A DNA stretch of 64,000 nucleotides from Kineosporiaceae bacterium SCSIO 59966 (lineage in GTDB: Bacteria > Actinomycetota > Actinomycetes > Actinomycetales > SCSIO-59966), in assembly GCA_020881835.1 (NCBI GenBank), contig CP052876.1:992001-1056000 (forward strand). The letters run 5' to 3'. The notes under the pieces were generated by a model. It made no database searches. It was not told the DNA's origin and saw nothing but the letters and a program-made list of their open reading frames with translations. Shown here in pieces: positions 7,341-14,224 of this stretch. Position 1 is the stretch's first letter. Each line of letters begins with the position of its first letter. The translations under genes and the position numbers were made by a program.

Positions 7341-7692
7341 GGACGACGACCTCGACGCTCTCGTAGGGAGCTGGCTGCCGCTGCCGGACGTCGCCGAGCG
7401 CCTCGGCACGGACGTCTCCCGGGTCCGGCGGATGATCGACGACGGGCTGCTGATCGCCGTCCGGCGCGGGCAGCCGCGAGTGCTCAGTGTGCCGGAGGCG
7501 CTCGTCGAGCCCGAGCCGCTGGCCGACCTGCCGGGCACGGTCACGGTCCTCGCCGACGCCGGGTTCGGCACCGAGGAGATGCTGCGCTGGCTGTTCACCC
7601 CGGACGACTCCCTGCCGGGCACACCCCTGGCCGCGCTGCGGGCGGGGCGCCGGCGGGAGGTGCGCCGGCGGGCGCAGGCGCTCGCCTTCTGA
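7339..7692 (+). CDS. Rv2175c-like winged-helix DNA-binding protein
   Basis: 117-residue protein with an N-terminal helix-turn-helix (WLPLPDVAERLGTDVSRVRR, about residues 12-31) followed by a short wing (AVRRGQPRVLSVP), and an Rv2175c-type C-terminal helical domain (about 55-117, including GTVTVLADAGFGTEEMLRWL). In M. tuberculosis the homologue is phosphorylated by PknL, which reduces its DNA binding. The gene order here (PASTA kinase, LysM enzyme, this gene, then crt/idsA/metF) mirrors that locus, so the kinase at 3755 is the probable partner. Its genomic targets are unknown. The start codon lies inside a dyad (7314-7340), and the gene converges on crtB 19 bp downstream. Confidence 0.85.
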   Translation: MDDDLDALVGSWLPLPDVAERLGTDVSRVRRMIDDGLLIAVRRGQPRVLSVPEALVEPEPLADLPGTVTVLADAGFGTEEMLRWLFTPDDSLPGTPLAALRAGRRREVRRRAQALAF

Positions 7693-7711
7693 CCTGTTTT
7701 CTCGCGGACGC

Positions 7712-8683
7712 TCAGACCTGCTGCCAGCGGACGGCCTGGCCCCGTGCCCACCGGGCCCGGGCCAGTGCCGGCAGGGCCACCTGGGCACGCCGTGGCAGCG
7801 GCACGGCGACCCGGCGCTCCAGCACCCGGTACCCGCTGCGCTCGACCGCGCCGAGGATGTCGCCGTAGAGCACGTACGCGCAGCGGATGGCGTCCCGGCT
7901 GGTCGGGTGCAGCATGGCGATGCCCGGCTCGGCGCGCCGGTAGAGCTCCCGGGTCCGTTCCACCTCGAAGGCCAGCAGCCGCCGCACCGCCGCCGGGGTG
8001 CTGCCTGCGGCCCGCCCGGCCCGCAGGTCCGCCACCGTCACCCCGAACGCGTCGAGGTCCTCCTGCGGCAGGTAGACCCGGCCCCGGTCGAGGTCCTCGC
8101 CGACGTCCCGGACGAAGTTCGACATCTGGAACGCCTCCCCGAGCAGCCGGGCGTGGCACGCCGCCTCCGCAGACACCGGCTCGAGCACCGGCAGCATCTG
8201 CAGCCCGATGACCGCGGCCGAGCCGTACATGTAGTCCTCGAGGTCGGCGTACGTGGCGTACCCGGTGCGGGTGATGTCCATCCGCATCGACCGCAGGAAC
8301 GCCTCGACGTGCTCGGTCGGGATGTCCCAGCGCCGGACGGTGGCCAGCATCGCCCTGCCCACCGGGTCGTGCACCGTCCCGGTGCGCAGCGCGTCGAGGA
8401 ACGACTCCCCCCAGGTGAGCAGCGCCTCCGGGTCGGGGGCCTCGAGGGAGTCGACGAGCTCGTCGGCGTACCGGGCGAACCCGTAGAGCGCCCAGACGTA
8501 CGGCCGCTTGGCCGGCGGCAGCAGCCCGGTGGCGAGGAAGTAGGTGCGGCCGTGCTCGGCGTGCAGGGCCCGGCAGGTGAGGAAGTCCTGCCGCAGCCGC
8601 GGGTCGGTGATCCCCGCGGCGTCCAGGGACGTGGCCCCGGCCGGGCGACGCCACGCCGCTCGCCGGTGGCTGTTCACCGCCAC
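7712..8683 (-). CDS. crtB: Phytoene synthase
   Basis: 323-residue trans-isoprenyl diphosphate synthase that condenses two GGPP molecules to phytoene, the first committed C40 carotenoid step. It has both Mg-diphosphate binding motifs: YADELVD (about residues 71-77) and NFVRDVGEDLDRGR (about 190-203). The conserved TRGYAT-type segment (ITRTGYATYADLEDYMYGSA) is present too. The GTG start at 8683 lies inside crtI (10-bp overlap), implying translational coupling in a crtE-crtI-crtB operon. The alternative squalene/dehydrosqualene synthase activity is less likely given the adjacent GGPP synthase and C40-type desaturases, but substrate length cannot be proved from sequence. Confidence 0.93.
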   Translation of the reverse strand: MAVNSHRRAAWRRPAGATSLDAAGITDPRLRQDFLTCRALHAEHGRTYFLATGLLPPAKRPYVWALYGFARYADELVDSLEAPDPEALLTWGESFLDALRTGTVHDPVGRAMLATVRRWDIPTEHVEAFLRSMRMDITRTGYATYADLEDYMYGSAAVIGLQMLPVLEPVSAEAACHARLLGEAFQMSNFVRDVGEDLDRGRVYLPQEDLDAFGVTVADLRAGRAAGSTPAAVRRLLAFEVERTRELYRRAEPGIAMLHPTSRDAIRCAYVLYGDILGAVERSGYRVLERRVAVPLPRRAQVALPALARARWARGQAVRWQQV

Positions 8684-10248
8684 GCCCGGGACCGGTAGGA
8701 CGGGTCCGGTCCGAGCACCCGCTCGGCCGCCAGCCGCCCGGAGATGAGGACCATCGGGACGCCGACACCCGGCTGGGTGCCGGAGCCGGTCAGCACGACG
8801 TTGTCCCCCCAGATGTTCCCCGGCCGGAAGGGCCCGGTCTGCCGGAAGGTGTGCGCGGCGGCGAACGGGGCCCCCGCCGCCATGCCCCGCGCCTCCCAGT
8901 CCGCCGGGGTCGTCACGTGCTCGACCTCGATCCCGGCCTCGAACCCGGTCAGCCCGCGCTCCTCGAGGGTCCGCAGCACGTGCTCGCGGTACCGGGGGCC
9001 GATCCGGCCCCAGTCGACGCCGGCGTCGTTGTGCGGGGTCGGGAACAGCACGTAGTAGATGTGCCGGTCCGGCGGGGCCAGCCCGGGGTCGGACACCGTC
9101 GGCGTCGACAGCAGGACGCTGGGGTCGCTCATCAGCCGCCCGGAGGTGAGCTCGGCGAACACGCTGCGCCAGGCCTGCCCGAAGAGGATCTGGTGGTGGG
9201 TGGTGCCGGGGTACCGGGCGGTGGAGCCGGCCAGCAGCAGGTACGCGGACGGCGAGTAGTCCAGGTGGCGGACCCGCCGCGGGACGGTGCCGAGCAGGTC
9301 GCGGTAGGCCACCGGCAGGTCAGGGTTGAGCACGACGACGTCCGCGGGCACCCGCTCCCCGTCCGCGGTGACCACCGCGGTCGCACGGCCCCCTGAGTGC
9401 TCGACCCGCTCGACGGTGGTGCCGTAGCGGATCTCCACCCCGTGCCGCTGCGCGGCGGCCGCCATCGCGCGCGGCACCGCGTGCATCCCCCCGACCGGGA
9501 AGAACACCCCGGCCACCGAGTCCATGTAGGCGATGACCGCGTACAGGGCCATCGCGTCCTGGGGAGCCACCCCGGCGTACAGGGACTGGAACGAGAAGAC
9601 CCGCTGCGTGCGCTCGTCCCGCAGGTACTGCTCCACCTTGGGGGCCAGGCGGCGGAACCCGCCGGCGGCGACGAGCCGGGCCAGGTTGGGGGTGAGCAGG
9701 TCGAGCGGGGTGTCGATGTTGCGGTCGATGAAGTCCCGGATCTCGTACCGGTACAGCCGGGTGACGAAGTCGACGTACCGCCGGTAGCCGGCGGCCTCGT
9801 CCGGACCGATCACGGCCTCGATCTGCGCGGCCATCGCCTCGGTGTCGGCGTGCACGTCCAGGCTCGACCCGTCGGCGAAGCGGGCCCGGTACAGCGGTGA
9901 CACCGGGCGCAGGTCCAGCCAGTCGGCGACGTCCTCCCCGAGGGCGTCGAAGCAGTCCGCGATGAGGTCCGGCATCGTCAGGACCGTCGGCCCGGTGTCG
10001 AACCGGTACTCCCCGTCGGCCGTCGTCGTCCGGACCAGTCCCGCCCGGCCACCGGGGACCTCCTCGCGCTCGAGCACGGTGACCCGTCGGCCGGCCCCGG
10101 CGAGCCGCATCGCGGCGCTCAGGCCGGCGAGCCCGGCCCCGACGACGACGACGTGGTCCGTGGGACCGACCACCCGCCGGACCCGTCCGGGTGCCAGCGA
10201 CGCCGCCAGCCGCCGGGCCCGGCCCGCGGCGGCGGACGCAGCGCTCAC
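8674..10248 (-). CDS. crtI: Phytoene desaturase (CrtI type)
   Basis: 524-residue FAD-dependent desaturase that introduces conjugated double bonds into phytoene, probably giving lycopene. After a basic 30-residue leader, the Rossmann FAD motif VVVVGAGLAGLSAAMRLAGA begins at about residue 33, followed by the CrtI signatures FDTGPTVLTMPD and, at the C-terminus, GSGTQPGVGVPMVLISGRLAA. It overlaps crtE by 4 nt (GTGA) upstream and crtB downstream. The number of desaturation steps is not predictable. A second, distinct CrtI-family member at 14167 probably acts later in the pathway. Confidence 0.94.
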   Translation of the reverse strand: MSAASAAAGRARRLAASLAPGRVRRVVGPTDHVVVVGAGLAGLSAAMRLAGAGRRVTVLEREEVPGGRAGLVRTTTADGEYRFDTGPTVLTMPDLIADCFDALGEDVADWLDLRPVSPLYRARFADGSSLDVHADTEAMAAQIEAVIGPDEAAGYRRYVDFVTRLYRYEIRDFIDRNIDTPLDLLTPNLARLVAAGGFRRLAPKVEQYLRDERTQRVFSFQSLYAGVAPQDAMALYAVIAYMDSVAGVFFPVGGMHAVPRAMAAAAQRHGVEIRYGTTVERVEHSGGRATAVVTADGERVPADVVVLNPDLPVAYRDLLGTVPRRVRHLDYSPSAYLLLAGSTARYPGTTHHQILFGQAWRSVFAELTSGRLMSDPSVLLSTPTVSDPGLAPPDRHIYYVLFPTPHNDAGVDWGRIGPRYREHVLRTLEERGLTGFEAGIEVEHVTTPADWEARGMAAGAPFAAAHTFRQTGPFRPGNIWGDNVVLTGSGTQPGVGVPMVLISGRLAAERVLGPDPSYRSRAWR

Positions 10249-11387
10249 GCGGTCCTCGTCGTCGCCGCGTCGACCAGGGAGTGCAGCACCGCGGCGGCCT
10301 GGGGGGTGACGGGGGCGGCGTCCAGGGCCTCGCGAGCGGCCCGGACGCGCTCGGTGATCATCGACTCCACGGTCTCCAGGGCCCCGGTGCCGACGATGAC
10401 CTCCCGCAGGGCCGCCACCCCGGCGGCGTCCAGGCCGGGGTCGCCGAGCAGCCGCTCCACGACGGCTCGGCCGGCCGTGTCAGCCCGGCGCAGGGTGAGG
10501 GCGACGAGGACCGTCCGCTTGCCCTCCCGCAGGTCGTCGCCCGCGGGCTTGCCGGTCGTCCCGGGGTCGCCGAACACGCCCAGCACGTCGTCCCGGAGCT
10601 GGAAGGCCTCCCCGAGCGGCAGCCCGAACGCCGAGTACGCGGCCCGCACCTCCTCCCCGGCACCGGCCAGGGCGGCACCGAGCAGCAGCGGGTGCTCGAC
10701 CGTGTACTTGGCGCTCTTGAACCGCACCACCCGCAGCGCCGCCTCCACCGGGTCCTCCCGGTGCCGGCCGGCGACGGCCTGGGCGAGCACGTCGAGGTAC
10801 TGCCCGCCCATCAGCTGGGTGCGCATCCGGTCGAACACCGCCTTGCCCCGCTCCACCGCGGTGGTCGGCAGCCCGCTGCCGCACAGCAGCTCGTCGCACC
10901 ACGACAGGCACAGGTCCCCGGCGAGGATCGCCCCCGCCTGGCCGAACCGCTCGCGGTCACCGCCCCACCCGCCGTCGTCGTGCAGGTCGGCGAACTGCCG
11001 GTGCACCGCCGGCATCCCGCGCCGGGTGTCCGAGGAGTCCATGACGTCGTCGTGGATGAGCGCCGCGGCCTGGAACAGCTCCAGGGACGCCGCCGCCCGG
11101 ACGACGCCGGGCCCGTCCTGGCCGCCGGCCCCGCGGTAGCCCCAGTAGCAGAACGCCGGCCGCAGCCGCTTGCCGCCGGCTAGGAGACCCCGGACCGACC
11201 CGACCAGCGGCTCGCAGTCGGTGCCCAGCTCGCCCAGCACCGCGCTCTGCTGGTCGAGGAAGGCGTCGAGCTCCTGCTGGAGGCGCCGGCGCAGGTCCGC
11301 GGCGTCCAGCGGGGACGCCGCCAGCGAGGGCACGCCGTGGGCCTGGCTCACCGCTACTCCTGTCGCGTTCCGGACCGTCACGGTCAT
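10245..11387 (-). CDS. crtE: Geranylgeranyl diphosphate synthase (polyprenyl synthetase; idsA2-like)
   Basis: 380-residue all-trans polyprenyl diphosphate synthase supplying GGPP to CrtB. It shows the first Asp-rich motif in ALIHDDVMDSSDTRRG (about residues 107-121) and the second in LRDDVLGVFGD (about 258-268). GGKRLRP at about 71-77 is also present. The synteny matches M. tuberculosis idsA2 divergent from metF. An AGGAGA Shine-Dalgarno lies before ATG 11387. It is the first gene of the crtE-crtI-crtB operon, and the divergent region upstream carries three 21-bp operator-like repeats and a TAGGCT -10 candidate. Chain length (C20) is inferred from the carotenoid context. Confidence 0.92.
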   Translation of the reverse strand: MTVTVRNATGVAVSQAHGVPSLAASPLDAADLRRRLQQELDAFLDQQSAVLGELGTDCEPLVGSVRGLLAGGKRLRPAFCYWGYRGAGGQDGPGVVRAAASLELFQAAALIHDDVMDSSDTRRGMPAVHRQFADLHDDGGWGGDRERFGQAGAILAGDLCLSWCDELLCGSGLPTTAVERGKAVFDRMRTQLMGGQYLDVLAQAVAGRHREDPVEAALRVVRFKSAKYTVEHPLLLGAALAGAGEEVRAAYSAFGLPLGEAFQLRDDVLGVFGDPGTTGKPAGDDLREGKRTVLVALTLRRADTAGRAVVERLLGDPGLDAAGVAALREVIVGTGALETVESMITERVRAAREALDAAPVTPQAAAVLHSLVDAATTRTA

Positions 11388-11401
11388 CGGCTCTCCTCGT
11401 C

Positions 11402-11407
11402 AGCCTA
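11402..11407 (-). promoter_or_regulatory. -10 candidate of the crtE operon
   Basis: On the minus strand TAGGCT lies 14 nt before ATG 11387, with a Shine-Dalgarno in between. The first 21-bp repeat covers the expected -35 region, so a factor bound there would contact RNA polymerase directly. Confidence 0.45.
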
Positions 11408-11421
11408 GTGCGGGCGTGGTC

Positions 11422-11484
11422 CTGACCGTCCTTCGGACCGTTCTGATCGTCCTTCGGACCATCATGACCGTCCTTCGGACGACG
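11422..11484. repeat. Three tandem 21-bp repeats, each containing GTCCTTCGGAC: probable operator array
   Basis: Units 11422-11442, 11443-11463 and 11464-11484 share (C/A)TGA(C/T)CGTCCTTCGGAC. Each holds the palindrome GTCC-TTC-GGAC, and the centres are 21 bp apart (two helical turns). They lie between the divergent crtE and metF promoters, so they would present three protein dimers on one face of the DNA. No known regulator's site is recognised. Confidence 0.8.
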
Positions 11485-11508
11485 GGCCCGGTCCGGATGC
11501 ACCGTGCG

Positions 11509-11514
11509 TAGCCT
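11509..11514 (+). promoter_or_regulatory. -10 hexamer of metF (leaderless)
   Basis: TAGCCT is followed by 6 nt and GTG 11521, with no ribosome-binding site. It lies 24 bp downstream of the last 21-bp repeat. Confidence 0.55.
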
Positions 11515-11520
11515 GGTCGG

Positions 11521-12474
11521 GTGGCTCTGGGTGTCCCCTCCGTGCGCGACGGCGTCCCGCCGGTGCACGAGGCGATCGCCGCGGCCGTCGCGGCGGGCAC
11601 CCCCGCGGTGTCCTTCGAGTTCTTCCCGCCGCGGGACGACGCGGCCGCCGACCGGCTGTGGACGGCGGTGCGCCGGCTGGAGTCCCTGCAGCCCACGTTC
11701 GTGTCGGTCACCTACGGCGCCGGCGGCAGCACGCGGGACCGCACCGTGCGGATCACCCGGCGGATCGCCGAGGAGACGACGCTGACCCCGGTCGCGCACC
11801 TCACCTGCGTCGCCAGCCCGCGCGCTGAGCTGCGGCGCGTGGTCGGCGCCTACGCCGACGCCGGGGTCCGGTCCGTGCTCGCTCTGCGCGGCGACCCGCC
11901 CGGCGGTCCGGGTGCCCCGTGGACGGCGCACCCGGAGGGGCTCGACCACGCCGAGGACCTGGTCCGGCTGGTCCGCGGCCTCGGCGACTTCAGCGTCGGG
12001 GTCGCCGCCTTCCCCGACGGGCACCCGGAGTCCTCCGGGCCCGACCAGGACGCGCAGGTGCTGCTGGCCAAGCAGCGGGCCGGGGCGACCTTCGCCGTCA
12101 CCCAGTTCTTCTTCGACCCGGCGGCCTACCTGCGGCTGCGGGACCGTGCCGCGGCACGCGGCTGCGACCTGCCGATCGTGCCGGGGGTGATGCCGGTCAC
12201 CGACGTGCGCCAGGTCCGGCGGTTCGCCGAGCTGTCCGGCACGCCGCTGCCGGCACCGCTCGTCGACCGGCTGGAACGGGTGGCCGACGACCCGGTGGCG
12301 GTGCGAGCCGTCGGGGTGGAGGCGGCGACCGCGCTCGGGGAGCGGCTGCTCGCCGAGGGCGCGCCGGGACTGCACTTCTACACGCTGAACTCCTCGACCG
12401 CGACGACGGAGATCTACGAGGCGCTCGGCCTGTCCCGGCGCCGCCGGGCCGGGCCGGGCAAGATGCCCGGGTGA
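11521..12474 (+). CDS. metF: Methylenetetrahydrofolate reductase
   Basis: 317-residue TIM-barrel flavoenzyme reducing 5,10-methylene-THF to 5-methyl-THF for methionine synthesis. Signatures are SFEFFPPRDDAA (about residues 30-41, catalytic glutamate), the strand VSVTYGAGGSTRDRT (about 60-74), HLTCV, the FAD/folate segment LALRGDPPGG (about 119-128) and FAVTQFFFDPAAYLR (about 189-203). The length is normal. GTG 11521 follows a TAGCCT hexamer by 6 nt. Its stop overlaps the start of the CDP-alcohol phosphotransferase (GTGA). The idsA/metF divergence is conserved with M. tuberculosis. Confidence 0.95.
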   Translation: MALGVPSVRDGVPPVHEAIAAAVAAGTPAVSFEFFPPRDDAAADRLWTAVRRLESLQPTFVSVTYGAGGSTRDRTVRITRRIAEETTLTPVAHLTCVASPRAELRRVVGAYADAGVRSVLALRGDPPGGPGAPWTAHPEGLDHAEDLVRLVRGLGDFSVGVAAFPDGHPESSGPDQDAQVLLAKQRAGATFAVTQFFFDPAAYLRLRDRAAARGCDLPIVPGVMPVTDVRQVRRFAELSGTPLPAPLVDRLERVADDPVAVRAVGVEAATALGERLLAEGAPGLHFYTLNSSTATTEIYEALGLSRRRRAGPGKMPG

Positions 12475-13145
12475 CCACCCCCTCGTCGTCCGGCCCGCCG
12501 GACCGGGCCGAGTTCGCCCGGCGCTGGTCGGCCGCGCACGGCGGGGCGGACCCGACGGCCCGGTTCGTCGCCGGCTACCTCACCGTCGTGCAGGCACTGG
12601 CCCGGCCGCTGGCCGCGGCCGGCGTCCGGCCGGACGCCGTCACCGCCACTGGGCCGGTCCTCGCGGCGGTAGCGCTGTGGCCCGCCGCGAGCGGGGAGCG
12701 CTGGGCGCTGCTCGTCCCGCTGGTCGTCGTCGTGTCGGCGGTCCTGGACGGCCTGGACGGCGCGATCGCGGTGCTCACCGCCGGCCCGACCCGGTGGGGG
12801 GCCGTCCTCGACGGCGTCGCCGACCGGGTCGCCGACCTGGCCTGGACGGCGACCCTGTGGCTGCTGGGGGCACCCGGCTGGCTCGTCGCCGCCGCCGCCG
12901 CGGTGGGCTGGCTGCACGAGTACCTGCGCGCCCGGGCCGGCGCCGCTGGGATGACCGGCGTCGCGCGGGTCACGGTCGGGGAGCGTCCGACCCGGGCGGT
13001 CGTCGTCGCCCTGTTCGCGCTGGGGGCCGGCCTGTACCCCGCCGCGGCCGGCGGGTGGGCCACGGCCGGGGCCGCCGCGCTCGTCGGTGTCGGTGTCGCC
13101 GGGCTCGCCCAGCTCGTCCCCGCCGTCCGGCGGGAGCTGCGGTGA
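12471..13145 (+). CDS. CDP-alcohol phosphatidyltransferase family protein
   Basis: 224-residue integral membrane protein with about six hydrophobic segments. It carries the CDP-alcohol phosphotransferase motif D-x2-D-G-x2-A-(R)-x8-G-x3-D-x3-D at about residues 89-115 (DGLDGAIAV ... GAVLDGVADRVAD). All four metal-binding aspartates and both glycines are present, but the motif arginine is replaced by valine. Such enzymes transfer a phospho-alcohol from a CDP-activated donor (for example phosphatidylinositol or phosphatidylglycerophosphate synthesis); the acceptor is unknown here. It starts in the metF stop (GTGA) and its own stop overlaps the next gene (GTGA), so metF, this gene and the acyltransferase form a tight operon. 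Confidence 0.85.
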   Translation: MTTPSSSGPPDRAEFARRWSAAHGGADPTARFVAGYLTVVQALARPLAAAGVRPDAVTATGPVLAAVALWPAASGERWALLVPLVVVVSAVLDGLDGAIAVLTAGPTRWGAVLDGVADRVADLAWTATLWLLGAPGWLVAAAAAVGWLHEYLRARAGAAGMTGVARVTVGERPTRAVVVALFALGAGLYPAAAGGWATAGAAALVGVGVAGLAQLVPAVRRELR

Positions 13146-14224
13146 GCCTCCTCGACGCCGTCCCCGAGCAGCCGCCGCCACCGACCCGGACGGTGTGGAT
13201 GGACGCGGCCCGGGTGGTGGCGATCGTCGTCGTCGTCCTCATCCACGTCGTCGCCCCCACGGTGGAGGGTCGCGGCGTCGAGGTCGGCAGCGCCGGCTGG
13301 TGGGTGGCCAACGCGCTCAACGCCGCGAACCGGTGGTGCGTGCCGGTCTTCCTCATGATCTCCGGCGCGCTGGCCCTCGACCCGGCCAAGGTCGCCCGGC
13401 CACGGGACTTCTACCGCCGCCGCTGGCAGCGGGTCGGCGTCCCGCTGGTGTTCTGGACGGTCTTCTACCTCGCCTTCCGGCAGGTCGTCCTCGGCGCCGG
13501 GCTCACCCCGCAGCGAGCTGCCACCGACGTCGCCGCCGGCGCGCCCTTCCTCCAGCTGTACTTCCTCTACGTGCTGGCCGGGCTGGTGCTCGTCACACCC
13601 TTCCTCAAGGTGGTCACCCGGCACGCCACGTGGCGGATGCAGCTCGGCCTCGCCGTCGTGCTCCTGGCGCTCGGCGCCGTCGACCAGGTCGTCGAGTACG
13701 CGGCCGGGGTGGGCGAGCCGAACGCCGTCACCCGGTTCGTGCCGTTCGCCGGGTACTACGTGCTCGGCTGGGTGCTGCGCGACGTGCTCCTGCACGGCCG
13801 CCAGCTCGTCTGGGCCTGGGCCGGCTACGCCGGCAGCGTCGTCGTCGTCGCCGTGCTCGCCTTCACCGGCGGCTTCGGGGACGTCGGTCGGTACGCCTAC
13901 GACTTCCTGTCCCCGCCGGTCGTCGTCATGTCGGTGACCGCCTACCTGCTGCTCCACCACGTGCTGCGCGCCGGCTGCCGTCCGCTGGAGCGGCTCGCCC
14001 CGCTGTCGTTCGGGATCTTCCTCGTGCACGGCGCGCTGGTGTACGGGCTGCGGCACGTCACCGGCGTGCCCACCGACCTCGCCGGGGTGCTGGTGGCGGC
14101 GTTCGGGCTCACCGCCGTGCACACCGCCGCCTCGGCGCTCATCAGCTGGGTGCTGCTGCGCGTCCCCTACCTGCGGGCGGTGCTCGGGGAGCCGGCGCGC
14201 CCGAGGAGGTCGGCGACGATCTGA
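13142..14224 (+). CDS. Acyltransferase family 3 membrane protein
   Basis: 360-residue protein with about ten transmembrane helices. It opens with the acyltransferase-3 signature WMDAARVVAIVVVVLIHVVAP, whose histidine at about residue 38 is the catalytic candidate, and has R/W-rich loops such as FYRRRWQRVGVPLVFWTVFY and SFGIFLVHGALVYG near the C-terminus. The family O-acetylates sugars and polysaccharides, or acylates glycolipids and antibiotics. Lying between two carotenoid operons, one of which includes a glycosyltransferase, it could acylate a pigment sugar; that is inference only. Its 3' end overlaps the convergent crtI-like gene by 58 bp. Confidence 0.85.
   Translation: MSLLDAVPEQPPPPTRTVWMDAARVVAIVVVVLIHVVAPTVEGRGVEVGSAGWWVANALNAANRWCVPVFLMISGALALDPAKVARPRDFYRRRWQRVGVPLVFWTVFYLAFRQVVLGAGLTPQRAATDVAAGAPFLQLYFLYVLAGLVLVTPFLKVVTRHATWRMQLGLAVVLLALGAVDQVVEYAAGVGEPNAVTRFVPFAGYYVLGWVLRDVLLHGRQLVWAWAGYAGSVVVVAVLAFTGGFGDVGRYAYDFLSPPVVVMSVTAYLLLHHVLRAGCRPLERLAPLSFGIFLVHGALVYGLRHVTGVPTDLAGVLVAAFGLTAVHTAASALISWVLLRVPYLRAVLGEPARPRRSATI

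Noticed and set aside
11388-11520. SAM or B12 riboswitch before metF
   Set aside because: metF appears leaderless (TAGCCT 6 nt before GTG) and no riboswitch core is visible; the region is filled by the 21-bp repeats.
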